64,000 bases of DNA from the NCBI RefSeq assembly GCF_000173415.1, contig NZ_ABXW01000007.1:54562-118561 (forward strand), in the 5' to 3' direction. The notes beneath the pieces are model-generated. The model searched no databases and had not been told where the DNA came from. It saw only the letters and a program-made list of their open reading frames with translations. This DNA comes from Providencia alcalifaciens DSM 30120 (GTDB lineage Bacteria; Pseudomonadota; Gammaproteobacteria; Enterobacterales; Enterobacteriaceae). This document shows, piece by piece, positions 46,680 through 56,670 of this stretch. The translations under genes were made by a program, and so were the position numbers. Position 1 is the first letter of the stretch, and each line of letters opens with the position of its first letter.

Positions 46680-46768
46680 ATAATGCATCTATGTAGTGTA
46701 GTTTGAATTAGTTGTACGATCCTTAATAGAATGCATTATGCCCAGTTTTAGTCGCTGGGCTTTTTTTT
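46680..46768 (+). ncRNA. Candidate small RNA with orphan terminator
   Basis: No open frame ends before the strong terminator at 46740-46768. Immediately upstream, ATAATGCAT (46680-46688) can pair with ATGCATTAT (46731-46739), enclosing 42 bases and stacking on the terminator stem. The two together look like a compact RNA of about 90 nt or the end of a longer one. The 5' end and promoter are not clear (TTTACA at 46661 is a possible -35, with no good -10). Confidence 0.35.
46740..46768 (+). terminator. Orphan rho-independent terminator
   Basis: GCCCAG (46740-46745) with CTGGGC (46755-46760), nine-base loop, then eight T's. The T-run orients it rightward, but no rightward coding gene precedes it (the nearest gene, at 45342-46403, runs left). 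Confidence 0.85.
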
Positions 46769-47418
46769 GCATGAAATACTATCCCACCCTTTCTTTGCAT
46801 AAAAATACACCCTCGTTTTATTTCATCCCGCTATTTGGATGATAAGTAGACTATAAATAGTCACAAATATAAATAATCACATATGTGAATTTATTTTCTA
46901 TTCAATGTTTGCAGATTCTCATTTACCTATGCGTAAAACGTTATGGTGTAGCTTTAATTACGTTTATTTGGAATGGAATGGTTAAGCATAGAACAATATG
47001 CTTAACATTTGATAAACAACTGATTATTTAGTGGTCGATAAAAATTTCATGTTTTTGTAAAAAATTGAAGTTAATCACGATAACGATCGATGAATGTAGT
47101 AATTAATACTAGCTAATTCTTTAGTTTTGGTGCATAAATAGCATATATTGCTTAATTGATTATTCTGTTTTGGATGGCATATATTTGCCATAATGCTGAA
47201 TAAATAATCAAATATGCTTTAACTCATTGAATTTTATGTTCGTGATTCATAAACAATATATGCACACAGTTTTGTTTGTTTTGAGGTCAGGGATTGATAC
47301 TCCACCTACCAAAAGTGAATCTTCTAAAGCTTAAATTCTTGAGATCATAACAATGCGAGGGTGCAGACAGCGCTCCGTGGTTTTTTTGCATACGTACAGG
47401 TTGTACTAGAGGTAACTT
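46769..47418. other. Long regulatory-looking region upstream of dtpA
   Basis: 650 AT-rich bases. It holds a perfect inverted repeat, GTTAAGCATA (46981-46990) with TATGCTTAAC (46997-47006). Between 47145 and 47270 the motif (G)CATATAT/ATATATGC recurs, including a GGCATATATTTGCC dyad near 47176. These may be regulator sites; E. coli dtpA is OmpR-controlled, but I cannot assign sites. AGAGGTAACTT precedes the dtpA start. Confidence 0.5.
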
Positions 47419-48888
47419 GTGTCCACAACAAATAACAAAGAGGAAGTCAGTCTTAACGCGTTTAAGCAACCTCGTTCATTCTATCTCATCTTTTCTATCG
47501 AACTCTGGGAACGTTTTGGTTACTACGGTCTTCAGGGGATCCTCCCAATTTATCTCAGCCAAGTGCTTGGTATGTCGGAAGCGGAATCTATTACGCTGTT
47601 CGCGGCATTCTCTGCGTTGGTCTATGGCTTCGTTGCCATTGGCGGCTGGTTAGGCGATAAAGTTCTGGGAACCAAGCGTGCGATCGTTCTTGGAACGGTA
47701 GTACTGATTGTCGGTTATGCCTTCGTTGCATACTCTGGGCATGATGTGTCGATGGTTTACCTCGGCCTTGCTACCATCGCGGTAGGTAACGGTCTGTTTA
47801 AAGCGAACCCATCATCATTATTATCTACCTGTTATGACAAAAATGACCCACGTTTGGACGGTGCATTCACCATGTACTATATGTCCGTTAACATTGGTTC
47901 ATTCTTCTCAATGCTGGCAACACCATGGTTAGCAAAACATTACGGCTGGGATGTCGCATTCTCCCTCAGCGTAGTGGGGCTGATCATTACCTTAATTAAC
48001 TTCTACATGTGCAAAAAATGGGTTTCAGACCACGGTTCAAAACCAGACTTTGCACCTGTTGTCATCTCCAAATTACTGATGACTATCGTCGGTGTAGTTG
48101 CACTGATTGCGATTTCAAACTGGTTACTGCACAACTTAGGCATTGCGCGTGCGGCACTGGCGGTGATTTCTCTGGGTATTTTAGTTATCTTTATCAAAGA
48201 AATGATGGCGCTAAAAGGCATTGCTCGTCGCCGTATGGGAGTCGCGTTGATCCTAATGTTAGAAGCGATTGTGTTCTTCGTTCTCTATAGCCAAATGCCG
48301 ACGTCTCTAAACTTCTTCGCGTTACATAACGTTGAGCATGAAGTTTTTGGCTTAGCCATTGAGCCTGCTCAGTATCAAGCGTTAAACCCATTATGGATTA
48401 TGATTGGTAGTCCAATTTTAGCTGCAATCTATAACAAAATGGGTGACAACTTGCCGATGCCACACAAATTCGCTATCGGTATGATACTGTGCTCAGCAGC
48501 ATTTTTAGTGCTGCCACTTGGCGCAAAATTTGCGAACGAAGCGGGTATTGTGTCTGTTCAATGGTTAGTTATCTGTTATGGCTTCCAAAGTATTGGTGAG
48601 CTGATGATTTCTGGTCTGGGTCTGGCGATGGTGGCTCAATTAGTTCCGCAGCGCCTGATGGGCTTTATCATGGGAGCATGGTTCTTAACTAACTCTGCTG
48701 CGGCATTTATCGCAGGTTATGTGGCTTCCATGGCGGCAGCACCACAAGGTGAAATCACCAGTAAAGTTGAATCTCTCGCGGTGTACAGCGATGTATTTAT
48801 GAAGATTGGTCTAGTGACGGGAGCAATTGCCATTGTAATGGTATTTACTGCGCCATTATTAAACCGCATGACGCAAGAACAACATTAA
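47419..48888 (+). CDS. dtpA: Dipeptide/tripeptide permease DtpA (TppB)
   Basis: 489 aa. Proton-coupled oligopeptide transporter of the POT/PTR2 family with 14 membrane segments. Landmarks: [20 protein letters not shown] (the ExxER proton-coupling motif), [39 protein letters not shown] and the PTR2 signature [15 protein letters not shown]. It starts at GTG 47419 ([18 protein letters not shown]), matching E. coli. A strong terminator follows. Confidence 0.96.
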   Translation: MSTTNNKEEVSLNAFKQPRSFYLIFSIELWERFGYYGLQGILPIYLSQVLGMSEAESITLFAAFSALVYGFVAIGGWLGDKVLGTKRAIVLGTVVLIVGYAFVAYSGHDVSMVYLGLATIAVGNGLFKANPSSLLSTCYDKNDPRLDGAFTMYYMSVNIGSFFSMLATPWLAKHYGWDVAFSLSVVGLIITLINFYMCKKWVSDHGSKPDFAPVVISKLLMTIVGVVALIAISNWLLHNLGIARAALAVISLGILVIFIKEMMALKGIARRRMGVALILMLEAIVFFVLYSQMPTSLNFFALHNVEHEVFGLAIEPAQYQALNPLWIMIGSPILAAIYNKMGDNLPMPHKFAIGMILCSAAFLVLPLGAKFANEAGIVSVQWLVICYGFQSIGELMISGLGLAMVAQLVPQRLMGFIMGAWFLTNSAAAFIAGYVASMAAAPQGEITSKVESLAVYSDVFMKIGLVTGAIAIVMVFTAPLLNRMTQEQH

Positions 48889-48912
48889 TTTGTTTTGTTA
48901 GTTATCAAATAG

Positions 48913-48943
48913 AAAAAGGGCGATAGTGATATCGCCCTTTTTT
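48913..48943. terminator. Terminator of dtpA (bidirectional with the GlpX-like gene)
   Basis: AAAAAGGGCGAT (48913-48924) with ATCGCCCTTTTT (48931-48942), then T's. It also lies 10 bases beyond the stop of the leftward GlpX-like gene. Confidence 0.92.
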
Positions 48944-48952
48944 AATGCATGA

Positions 48953-49936
48953 TTATTTAAAATATCGATTATTAATTAATCTCATGGAACGGTTATTACC
49001 GTTGACTAAAAGAGTACTCGCACTGTGGCTATGCAGATCATTTGAGATACCATTCATCAGCACTGTAGGGGTGATTGCGGTCGCAGCAAAAATGACATCG
49101 GACGTATTCACCATCATATCCAACGTTAAAATGCCCCCAATTTCGATGCCCATCTGTTGGCAACGAATTGCTTCTTGCGCTGCTAACAGCTTATTTTGTT
49201 CTGTATCTTCTTTAGCTTTATTACGTGGTACAAGACGTGCTTGCATATCTCCACCTAATGCGCGTGCAATGGCAGCACTAATAATGCCTTCTGGTGCCCC
49301 GCCAATGCCATACATCATATCAATAGGATGTTCAGGTAGGATTGTTAGCAGTGATGCAAGTACATCGCCATCAGGGATGGTAATAACATTGGCGCCAAAG
49401 TTACGGATAGTTTTGATAATATGTTGGTGGCGAGGTTTATCAAGAATAGCAATATTAAGCATTGAAATCGGTTTATCCAATGCCGCAGATAAAAATTCGA
49501 GGTTTTTCTCTAATGGATTTTTTAGGTGAACAGTGCCTTTTGCTGCGGCACCAACAACCATTTTTTCCATATACATATCCGGTGCTTGCAATAATGTGCC
49601 GGTAGGTGCGGCGGCAAGGACCGCAATCGCATTGTGCTCATTACATGCCACCATGCGAGTACCGTCAATGGGATCAACTGCGATATCTAAATGATGTTCG
49701 CCGGATTGTTTGCCAACTTGTTCACCAATGTACAGCATCGGAGCTTCGTCAATTTCGCCTTCGCCAATCACAATTTTTCCATGAAAATCAATTTCATTGA
49801 GTCGGTTTCTCATGGCTTCAACAGCAGCGTTATCAGCTGCATTTTTATCGTGTTTCCCTACCCATTCAAACGCGGCAATGGCAGCAACTTCGGTCACGGA
49901 CGCGATTGCAGATGCGAGTTCATCGCTAATTTTCAT
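48953..49936 (-). CDS. glpX: Class II fructose-1,6-bisphosphatase (GlpX/YggF family)
   Basis: 327 aa. Metal-dependent phosphatase converting fructose-1,6-bisphosphate to fructose 6-phosphate. Motifs: DKNAADNAAVEAMR, IVIGEGEIDEAPMLYIGE, DIAVDPIDGTRM (metal ligands), APDMYMEKMVVG, DGDVLASLLT and YGIGGAPEGIISAA. It is not next to glpFK and is shorter at the C-terminus than E. coli GlpX (336 aa), so it may be a paralogue of the YggF kind rather than the glycerol-regulon copy. Confidence 0.9.
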   Translation of the reverse strand: MKISDELASAIASVTEVAAIAAFEWVGKHDKNAADNAAVEAMRNRLNEIDFHGKIVIGEGEIDEAPMLYIGEQVGKQSGEHHLDIAVDPIDGTRMVACNEHNAIAVLAAAPTGTLLQAPDMYMEKMVVGAAAKGTVHLKNPLEKNLEFLSAALDKPISMLNIAILDKPRHQHIIKTIRNFGANVITIPDGDVLASLLTILPEHPIDMMYGIGGAPEGIISAAIARALGGDMQARLVPRNKAKEDTEQNKLLAAQEAIRCQQMGIEIGGILTLDMMVNTSDVIFAATAITPTVLMNGISNDLHSHSASTLLVNGNNRSMRLINNRYFK

Positions 49937-50092
49937 TTTGGTGTTGTTCCTAGGACTAAAAAATTATCGCGACTATGATACGTTTTTTGTGATCAACTTG
50001 GTAATTTTTCGATGAATAAATCAACGTTTTATTGGCGAAGGGGGGGAGAGTGGCGGAAGGGGAAGGGCGGAGTAAACTCCGCCAAGAAAGAA

Positions 50093-51016
50093 TTACAGCA
50101 TTTCAACGATGGTGATCCCGCCAATAATTGAGATTAAGGCAGCAATCGTACTCAGTAACACCGTTCCCGCGGAGGTTTCAGTGTAGGCTTTATTACTGAT
50201 AGCAAGTGCTGGAACAGCGGTTGCCGTCGGTAATACACCGATAATAAATGCAGCTTTTAATAAATCACTTTGTAAACCTAATGCGAGACCGGTACCAAGA
50301 ATTAACGCGGCTTGCACAAAGTTTTTGACAAATACGTTAAAGATTATTTCTTTACTGATTGTCAGCTTAATACCTGAAAGCAGTAAACCAAGGAAGAAGA
50401 GGGCAACACCACCAGCAGTTTTACCGAGTTCATTCACAGAGTTTTGCAGAATTTCAGGTAATTTCACGCCACAAATAGCCAGAATAGCGCCTAAAACAGG
50501 TAAGAAAACTAATGGCTGAATGACGGCTTTACCGACAGATTTCAGGACACCATTACCTTTTGCGGATCCACTGATCATCAATAAGGTAAATGGAATAATA
50601 ATAACGGTATAAATTAAGTTACCAAGTACCATGGCAATTAAACCGGATGAACCAACAGTAGCCAGTAAAACCGGTGGCCCACAGTACGCCATATCCGGGA
50701 ATGATACCGATAAGGCTTGCATCGCAGCGTCAGTTTTGTTGTGACGGAAAAAGAGTTTACCGACGACAAAACCAATTACGTAAGATGCAATTAATCCCAC
50801 TGCCAGCGCTAATAGATAATCAATGTTTAGTAGCACAGATGGCGGGGCTTGGACGGCAGCAAGGAAAAGCGCAAAAGGTAAGGCGATTTTGACAACAAAG
50901 TCCGCAAACGCTTGCGAATATTCCCGTTTCACGAAACCATATTTACCCGATAACCACCCTACGGCGAGACCGAGTATGATGGGACTTAGGGCTTCAAGTA
51001 TTATATGTAATAACAT
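50093..51016 (-). CDS. AEC family transporter (auxin efflux carrier / MdcF-like)
   Basis: 307 aa with ten membrane segments in two five-helix halves (PIILGLAVGWLSGKYGFVKR at the start; GITIVEML at the end). The first-half motif SVSFPDMAYCGPPVLLATVG and second-half GVLPTATAVPALAISNKAY are the conserved crossover regions of AEC/MdcF carriers, which move malonate, malate or similar acids. The substrate cannot be told. A good AAGGAATAACT site precedes the ATG. It is a single gene. Confidence 0.9.
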   Translation of the reverse strand: MLLHIILEALSPIILGLAVGWLSGKYGFVKREYSQAFADFVVKIALPFALFLAAVQAPPSVLLNIDYLLALAVGLIASYVIGFVVGKLFFRHNKTDAAMQALSVSFPDMAYCGPPVLLATVGSSGLIAMVLGNLIYTVIIIPFTLLMISGSAKGNGVLKSVGKAVIQPLVFLPVLGAILAICGVKLPEILQNSVNELGKTAGGVALFFLGLLLSGIKLTISKEIIFNVFVKNFVQAALILGTGLALGLQSDLLKAAFIIGVLPTATAVPALAISNKAYTETSAGTVLLSTIAALISIIGGITIVEML

Positions 51017-51652
51017 AGTTATTCCTTTGCGTTATATAGAACAAGGCGCGAATTTAAATATACTCGATAAAAGACAATCGTTATTTGTTAAATAACTTCC
51101 TGGTAAATTGTCTATAAATTAATAACATAATCATACGAAAATACACCTATTATCTGCATATTTTTTATAATAAATATAATGAGTCGAAAATAGATTATTG
51201 GATTTGATTAATTATTAATAAAAATAAGGGTTATTTTGCCTTATGGAAAAATAATTATTTAATGGCTTGTTTGTCTGGGGAAAAAACATTAAAAATGTAC
51301 TATCATTTTATGATGAGAAAATAATAAAATGACGGAATAGATTAACCTGCGAATACTCTTAAAAGGAGTTATTTTGTAACAGTTTGTTACCCACGGTTGG
51401 CAATTTAGATATTCATCTTTAAACTAGGACGATTATTGAATAATGTAAACTCTATAATGCACTTATTGTGTATAAGGCGTTATGGTGTGTCGGGTTTTTT
51501 ATCATGAGCTAGAGCGGTTTAACTAGCTGGTTTTTTTACCACAAATTTTACGAAAACACAGTTTGTTTCAGATATGAGCAACGTGTTATCCCCTAAGATC
51601 CGGTTGACTAATCTTGGGTTGCTGGCATTGGATTAAAGAAGGAAACCTATTT
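51017..51652. other. AT-rich intergenic region upstream of DUF2339 gene
   Basis: 636 bases between divergent genes. There are no open frames and no strong hairpins. TATAAT-like elements (CTATAATGC near 51451) may be promoters. The ribosome site AAGGAAACC is at about 51639. Confidence 0.4.
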
Positions 51653-54430
51653 GTGGATACATGGATACTCTTAGGACTAGTTTTAATTGCATTAGTGATA
51701 GTGGCCCCTGTGCTCGCTATCATCGCGATTAACCGTACTGGTCGTATGCAATACCAAATTAACCAGTTAAACCAGAAGATCACTTCACTCGAAGCTAAAA
51801 TAGCTCATGGTAATGGAGGAGGACCTGTTAGTGCGTTAAATACGGTGGATGACAACGACGCATTAACTTCAGTAGAAGTGCAATGTAATGCCTCTCAATT
51901 GGAACATTTTGAGCCAGAAGATAATAAAAACGACGTTTCCGAAACCCCAGTTCAAGATGCTCAACCTCTCTTTCAACCGATGTCAGTTTCCAGTCATAAA
52001 CAGCCTGATACAGTTCATCCAGTCTCGATAAATCCAAATCGTTTTGATAAAACTAGACCAAGCCAAGCTTCATCTGAACAGAATGAATTAGAGAGTAGAT
52101 CAATCTTTGCACATTTCTTTTCGTGGCTAGTGACAGGGAATCCTCTTGCTAAAATCGGAATTTTATTATTATTTCTAGGTGTTGCTTATTTACTCAATTA
52201 CAGCGTGCAAAATGAGATTATATCTCCAGAATTAAGATTAGTGTTTAGTGCCGCTGGCTGCTTAGTTTTACTCTGTGTTGGTTGGTGGCTACGCAAGAAA
52301 AAAGCATTATTTGGCTTGATCTTACAGGGTGGAGCAATTGGGTGTTTATACATAACCGTTTTTGCTGGCTTTAAGCTGTATGCCATGATCCCTTATGGAT
52401 TTGCATTTGTGGCAATGCTCATTATCTGTTCGGCAAGTATTGCTTTAGCGTTGTTACAACGCACTATTAGCTTGGCAGTCTTGGCATCTCTAGGGGGATA
52501 TTTAGCACCAATATTACTGTCTTCTGGGGGCGGGAGTCATATTGTTCTATTCTCCTATTACCTCATGCTATCGATAGGTATTTTGGTGATTAGCTTTTGG
52601 CAAGCATGGCGCCCATTAAACCTAGTCGGAATGTTCATGACTTATGGGGTAGCAGTATTATGGGGAATGGAACATTACAATTATGATTATTATCTCTCCT
52701 GCCAACTATTTATCATTGCCAACCTGATTGTATTCAATGTATTAACTCAATTATTTGCTTTACGTTTTGAGCATAGTAAGCAGCTAGTCGTCGATAATAC
52801 TTTATTATTCTTCCCGCCATTGATGAGTATTTCGCTGCAATTTGCTATTTCGGGTGGAATAGGATTATTGCCAGCCTTTATTTCTTTACTCATCGGTTTG
52901 TTGTATCTCATAGCAAGTATCAGGCTCCATAAACGTTTTAGTTCCGTGGGTAAAAATATGGCATTGGGCAATATTATTATTGGTGCTAGCTTTGTTACGT
53001 TAGCAGTACCCCTTGCTCTGTCATTTGAATGGACAACGATTGTCTGGTCATTACAAGGCTTTGCCATGTTGTGGTTTGCGCTCAATCAAGGGCACAAAAA
53101 ATTGGCGATGACTTCCTGCTTACTTATTGCAATTAGTGCATTAATGATATTAAGCGATTACCCATACTATTATTGGAGTGACAATGTCATTTATATGATG
53201 CCAAGCTTAATCGCGGTTTGCTTTTTTGCAGGCGGGTTATTTCATGTGCGTCATAAAGAAACACGTTATTTCACTGTTCTCAGTTACCTATTTTTATTCC
53301 TCGGTTTATTAGTCTGGTTTGCTTGGGTGCCTGAATTTACCAGTATGCTGTCATGGAATAGCGAAGTTGAAAGTCTAATCATTTTGGCATTGGTGTTGAT
53401 TTCAGCATGGTGCTGGCGTCTTGGTGGTCAAAAAATTAATTGGATCCCATTAGTTCTATGTCAGTTCTTACTATGGGCAGTGGCATATTACTATTTAGCA
53501 TTAGATTTTATTGATGCAAATAATCCTATGGGGCGCGGTGAAGGCTCACTCATCTGGCCGGTCATTCTTGGAAGCTCAGTGCTATTTGTGATGCATGCTT
53601 ATCGTACTCAGAATCTCTATATTCGGCGCGGAATGCACGTTGCCAATTTATGGTTAATTATTGGATTTGTTGCAACCCAAGTTCACTGGTTTGTGGTGAA
53701 TCTTCCATGGGGAATGCATGAGCTGGGTTACTTTATTTACATCATGTCGATGACCTTATTGGTCTTAGTTCTCTATTGGTTGCAACATAACAAATTTGTA
53801 CCGATGCGTCGAAAAGGGCTGCTGTACTGGTATAGCATATTGCCGCTTATGGCGGTGCTGGTGGTACTGTCTTCTTGGTCTAACCTGGAGGATGGGAAAC
53901 TGACCTTCTGGAGCTATGTCCCATTAGTCAACCCGCTTGATGAAGCGGGTCTATTTAGCATTGCTGCGCTGTTGCTGATGCGTAAAGGCTTTATGGAGAA
54001 GCTAAGAAAAGTAACACCACTTGAAACGGGGGTGGTGAACGGACTCATGGTGGTGATCATCGGGCTAACGCTTCTTTGGTATAACGGTATCATTCTTCGT
54101 GCAACAGCGGATTTTGCCAATATTACGTGGAACCGATATATTTTATTTGACTCGCGTTTAGTTCAAACCGTGCTTTCCATTAGTTGGGGGATTGCGGCAC
54201 TCGTTTGTATGGTGATTGCCGCTGTGAAGAAAAGCCGTGTATGGTGGTTTGGCGGCGCTGCCATTTTTGTGTGCGTCATAGCAAAACTTTTTCTTATTGA
54301 TGTGTATGGGCAGGATGGTATTTCCCGTGCGGTCTCTTTTATTGCCGTCGCGGTGTTGATCTTGGTTGTAGGGTATTTTTCTCCATTACCACCAAAGCAT
54401 AAAATGGACATTGAGATACAGGAAAAATAG
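51653..54430 (+). CDS. DUF2339 large polytopic membrane protein
   Basis: 925 aa, GTG start at 51653 with AAGGAA eight bases upstream (a TTG-led extension to 51614 removes this site). The N-terminal membrane segment (WILLGLVLIALVIVAPVLAI) is followed by a coiled coil (INQLNQKITSLEAKI) and a polar linker to about residue 145. Then come more than 20 membrane segments, with the landmark GNPLAKIGILLLFLGVAYLL and the LRKKKALFGLILQGGAIGCL region. This is DUF2339, function unknown, probably envelope-related. It is two bases from the next gene, a DUF3999 protein; the pair is commonly found together, to my recollection. Confidence 0.88.
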   Translation: MDTWILLGLVLIALVIVAPVLAIIAINRTGRMQYQINQLNQKITSLEAKIAHGNGGGPVSALNTVDDNDALTSVEVQCNASQLEHFEPEDNKNDVSETPVQDAQPLFQPMSVSSHKQPDTVHPVSINPNRFDKTRPSQASSEQNELESRSIFAHFFSWLVTGNPLAKIGILLLFLGVAYLLNYSVQNEIISPELRLVFSAAGCLVLLCVGWWLRKKKALFGLILQGGAIGCLYITVFAGFKLYAMIPYGFAFVAMLIICSASIALALLQRTISLAVLASLGGYLAPILLSSGGGSHIVLFSYYLMLSIGILVISFWQAWRPLNLVGMFMTYGVAVLWGMEHYNYDYYLSCQLFIIANLIVFNVLTQLFALRFEHSKQLVVDNTLLFFPPLMSISLQFAISGGIGLLPAFISLLIGLLYLIASIRLHKRFSSVGKNMALGNIIIGASFVTLAVPLALSFEWTTIVWSLQGFAMLWFALNQGHKKLAMTSCLLIAISALMILSDYPYYYWSDNVIYMMPSLIAVCFFAGGLFHVRHKETRYFTVLSYLFLFLGLLVWFAWVPEFTSMLSWNSEVESLIILALVLISAWCWRLGGQKINWIPLVLCQFLLWAVAYYYLALDFIDANNPMGRGEGSLIWPVILGSSVLFVMHAYRTQNLYIRRGMHVANLWLIIGFVATQVHWFVVNLPWGMHELGYFIYIMSMTLLVLVLYWLQHNKFVPMRRKGLLYWYSILPLMAVLVVLSSWSNLEDGKLTFWSYVPLVNPLDEAGLFSIAALLLMRKGFMEKLRKVTPLETGVVNGLMVVIIGLTLLWYNGIILRATADFANITWNRYILFDSRLVQTVLSISWGIAALVCMVIAAVKKSRVWWFGGAAIFVCVIAKLFLIDVYGQDGISRAVSFIAVAVLILVVGYFSPLPPKHKMDIEIQEK

Positions 54431-54432
54431 TT

Positions 54433-55947
54433 ATGAACTGTATGAAAGTAGCAGTGAAATACGCAACAACATTAGGTGGGTGGTTAACACTTTTTTCCTC
54501 GATATGCTTATTTTCATCTGGGAGTTATGCCAACGACTCAAAAGCCGATAACTTGAAAGAGGTAAACCCTTATGACTTCTATCAAGGAAAAGAGCTTTCT
54601 ACTCCAGACAGGAACAGTCCGTTTTATTGGTTAGAGTTACCTTCAGAGGCTTATATGGGGTCTGCCTACCCTGATACTCTGCAAGATGTTCGTGTCTTCA
54701 ATGGGACGGGAAATGAAATCCCGACAGCGTTGTTTTTTGATACTAATAAATCAATTGCGACGACGAATGTGAACTTTAATTTCCAACGTTTAGTGACGCG
54801 TCCAGATAATGTGAATTCTAGCGATAACACTCAATTTGATAGCCAATATTTATTGGTGGAAACCGAACCTGGCAAAACGAATCGTATTGAATTACCCAAT
54901 CTGCAAAGAAAAGAAAAAACCACTTATCAAGCATATTTGTTGACGCGTGATCAACTTAAAGAAGCCGGTGTTTTGTCGAATTTAAATTTAGGTTGGGATC
55001 AAAGTAACCGAGATTGGCAAGCAAAAGTGTTCGTCTATTTCAGCACCGATAAAAAAAATTGGGTGAACATTGCCGCTAATCAACCTGTAATGAGCTTGAA
55101 GCTAGACTCTGGGGTTGTGGCAAGCAATACCATTGAATTATTGAGAGGGGAAAGTACGGGACTTGTTGCACCCTATCTTATGTTAGTGACAGTGAGTACA
55201 CCAGAAAATGAAATCCCATTTTTGCAATCGGTCACGGGAATTCAGTATGTGATGAATTCCTTCCACCGTCAGGAATCTTTCTTATTTGAAGTAACAAATG
55301 ATGGTATTACGCGAGAGCAAGTGATTTATCGTTTGCCAGCACCTCAGCCGTTGAACGAAATTAGTATTAAGTTGCAACAATCAAATCGAGTTGTGCCACT
55401 AAAAATTGAATACATCGCAAACAGTGATGAAGAATGGAAACCGTTAGCGGATGTGATGGTTTTTAATCAAATTAATGAGGGAGACAACGCGAGTAACCCG
55501 AATCTCATTATCCATAATATGCAAATTAAAGGACTGAGAATTACGGCATTAAAAGGAAGTTGGGATGAGCTGCCGCCGACAATATATGGCTTACGTGATG
55601 CCGTTAACCTCGTTGTGAATATACAAGGTGCTTCGCCTTACCTACTGGTGTGGGGAAATAAACAAGCAACACCGGATAATGTTAACTACACACAACTTAT
55701 TGGTAAACATGAAAGTGTCGAAGCGGTGATGGAAAATTTCCCTGAAATAACAACGACAGGTAAGGTATTAGAGCTCGGTGGTGTGGAGAAAAAAGTGCAA
55801 GATAACCCCGTAGAAGAAGGGGTAAATTGGATGACTATCACGTTATGGGTATTACTTGTTGTTGGAATTCTGGCGTTACTTTATTTTTGTTGGTACTTAT
55901 TGAAAGAAGTGGGGTCATCAAATAAGCGTAATTCAGATGAGCTTTAA
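54433..55947 (+). CDS. DUF3999 exported, C-terminally anchored protein
   Basis: 504 aa. N-terminal signal sequence (WLTLFSSICLFSSGSYA, about residues 17-33), a long beta-rich periplasmic part beginning YDFYQGKELS, with SPFYWLELPSEAYMGSAYPD and DVRVFNGTGNEIPTAL (matching DUF3999), and one C-terminal membrane segment (WMTITLWVLLVVGILALLYF). The topology implies a periplasmic domain held by an inner-membrane helix. It is co-transcribed with the DUF2339 gene and presumably works with it. Function unknown. Confidence 0.87.
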   Translation: MNCMKVAVKYATTLGGWLTLFSSICLFSSGSYANDSKADNLKEVNPYDFYQGKELSTPDRNSPFYWLELPSEAYMGSAYPDTLQDVRVFNGTGNEIPTALFFDTNKSIATTNVNFNFQRLVTRPDNVNSSDNTQFDSQYLLVETEPGKTNRIELPNLQRKEKTTYQAYLLTRDQLKEAGVLSNLNLGWDQSNRDWQAKVFVYFSTDKKNWVNIAANQPVMSLKLDSGVVASNTIELLRGESTGLVAPYLMLVTVSTPENEIPFLQSVTGIQYVMNSFHRQESFLFEVTNDGITREQVIYRLPAPQPLNEISIKLQQSNRVVPLKIEYIANSDEEWKPLADVMVFNQINEGDNASNPNLIIHNMQIKGLRITALKGSWDELPPTIYGLRDAVNLVVNIQGASPYLLVWGNKQATPDNVNYTQLIGKHESVEAVMENFPEITTTGKVLELGGVEKKVQDNPVEEGVNWMTITLWVLLVVGILALLYFCWYLLKEVGSSNKRNSDEL

Positions 55948-56048
55948 GTAACTCGGATTGCTAGCAAGCTCATCGGGGATGAAGATGGCACTTTATCAGT
56001 CATCTAGCGTTATTTTTGAATTCAACATCGTCGACAAAGGATAGAACA

Positions 56049-56465
56049 ATGCCTCAAGGTCAATGCTTATGCGGTTCTGTGAAACTGACTATCGATCACC
56101 CTATTGATACCGTCCATGTTTGTCATTGCGGCATGTGTCAAAAATGGAATGGTGGACCGGGAATGACCATCGGTTATGAAGGTGAGCCAAAAATTGAAGG
56201 AAATGCGTTAATTACGCGTTTTGCTTCATCGGAATGGGCTGAGCGCGCATTTTGTAAGCAGTGCGGTACGCATCTTTTTTATCATTTACATTCACCGTCA
56301 ACGTATTACATCTCAGCGGCACTGTTTGCAGAAAGCCAAAATGCCAAAATGGGCACGCAAATTTATATAGATTGTAAGCCAAATTATTATAATTTTGCTG
56401 AAAAGACGCCAATGTTAACAGAACAAGATATATTAAATCTCTACAGTAATAATCCAAAAGATTAG
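56049..56465 (+). CDS. GFA family protein (glutathione-dependent formaldehyde-activating enzyme-like)
   Basis: 138 aa from ATG 56049 behind AAAGGATAG. The zinc-binding set typical of the family is present: GQCLCGSV (Cys7 and Cys9), VCHCGMCQKWNGGPGM, and AFCKQCGTHLFY. The fold binds glutathione or zinc; most members have no proven activity. There is no linked formaldehyde dehydrogenase. It is a single gene; a weak hairpin GCAGGTA/TACCTGC (56473-56490) follows. Confidence 0.92.
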   Translation: MPQGQCLCGSVKLTIDHPIDTVHVCHCGMCQKWNGGPGMTIGYEGEPKIEGNALITRFASSEWAERAFCKQCGTHLFYHLHSPSTYYISAALFAESQNAKMGTQIYIDCKPNYYNFAEKTPMLTEQDILNLYSNNPKD

Positions 56466-56472
56466 CCAAATG

Positions 56473-56490
56473 GCAGGTATTATTACCTGC
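56473..56490 (+). terminator. Possible terminator of the GFA gene
   Basis: GCAGGTA (56473-56479) with TACCTGC (56484-56490), followed by TATTTATCTT; weak T-run. Confidence 0.45.
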
Positions 56491-56670
56491 TATTTATCTT
56501 AAGATGATTTAAACATTCATTTGTAATGTCAGCATAAAAAATTTCAATTATAATTAGCCTATTCCATTTGAGTTGATATAGCGAACGTTAACATTTTATG
56601 CTCTTACTAAGTTAAATAAAAAATAACTTAACTTTTTAAAGCGTAGAAAGAGTAATTTGAGGAATATGTA

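Noticed and set aside
48945..49529. 194-codon plus-strand open frame
   Set aside because: Antisense to the GlpX-like gene.
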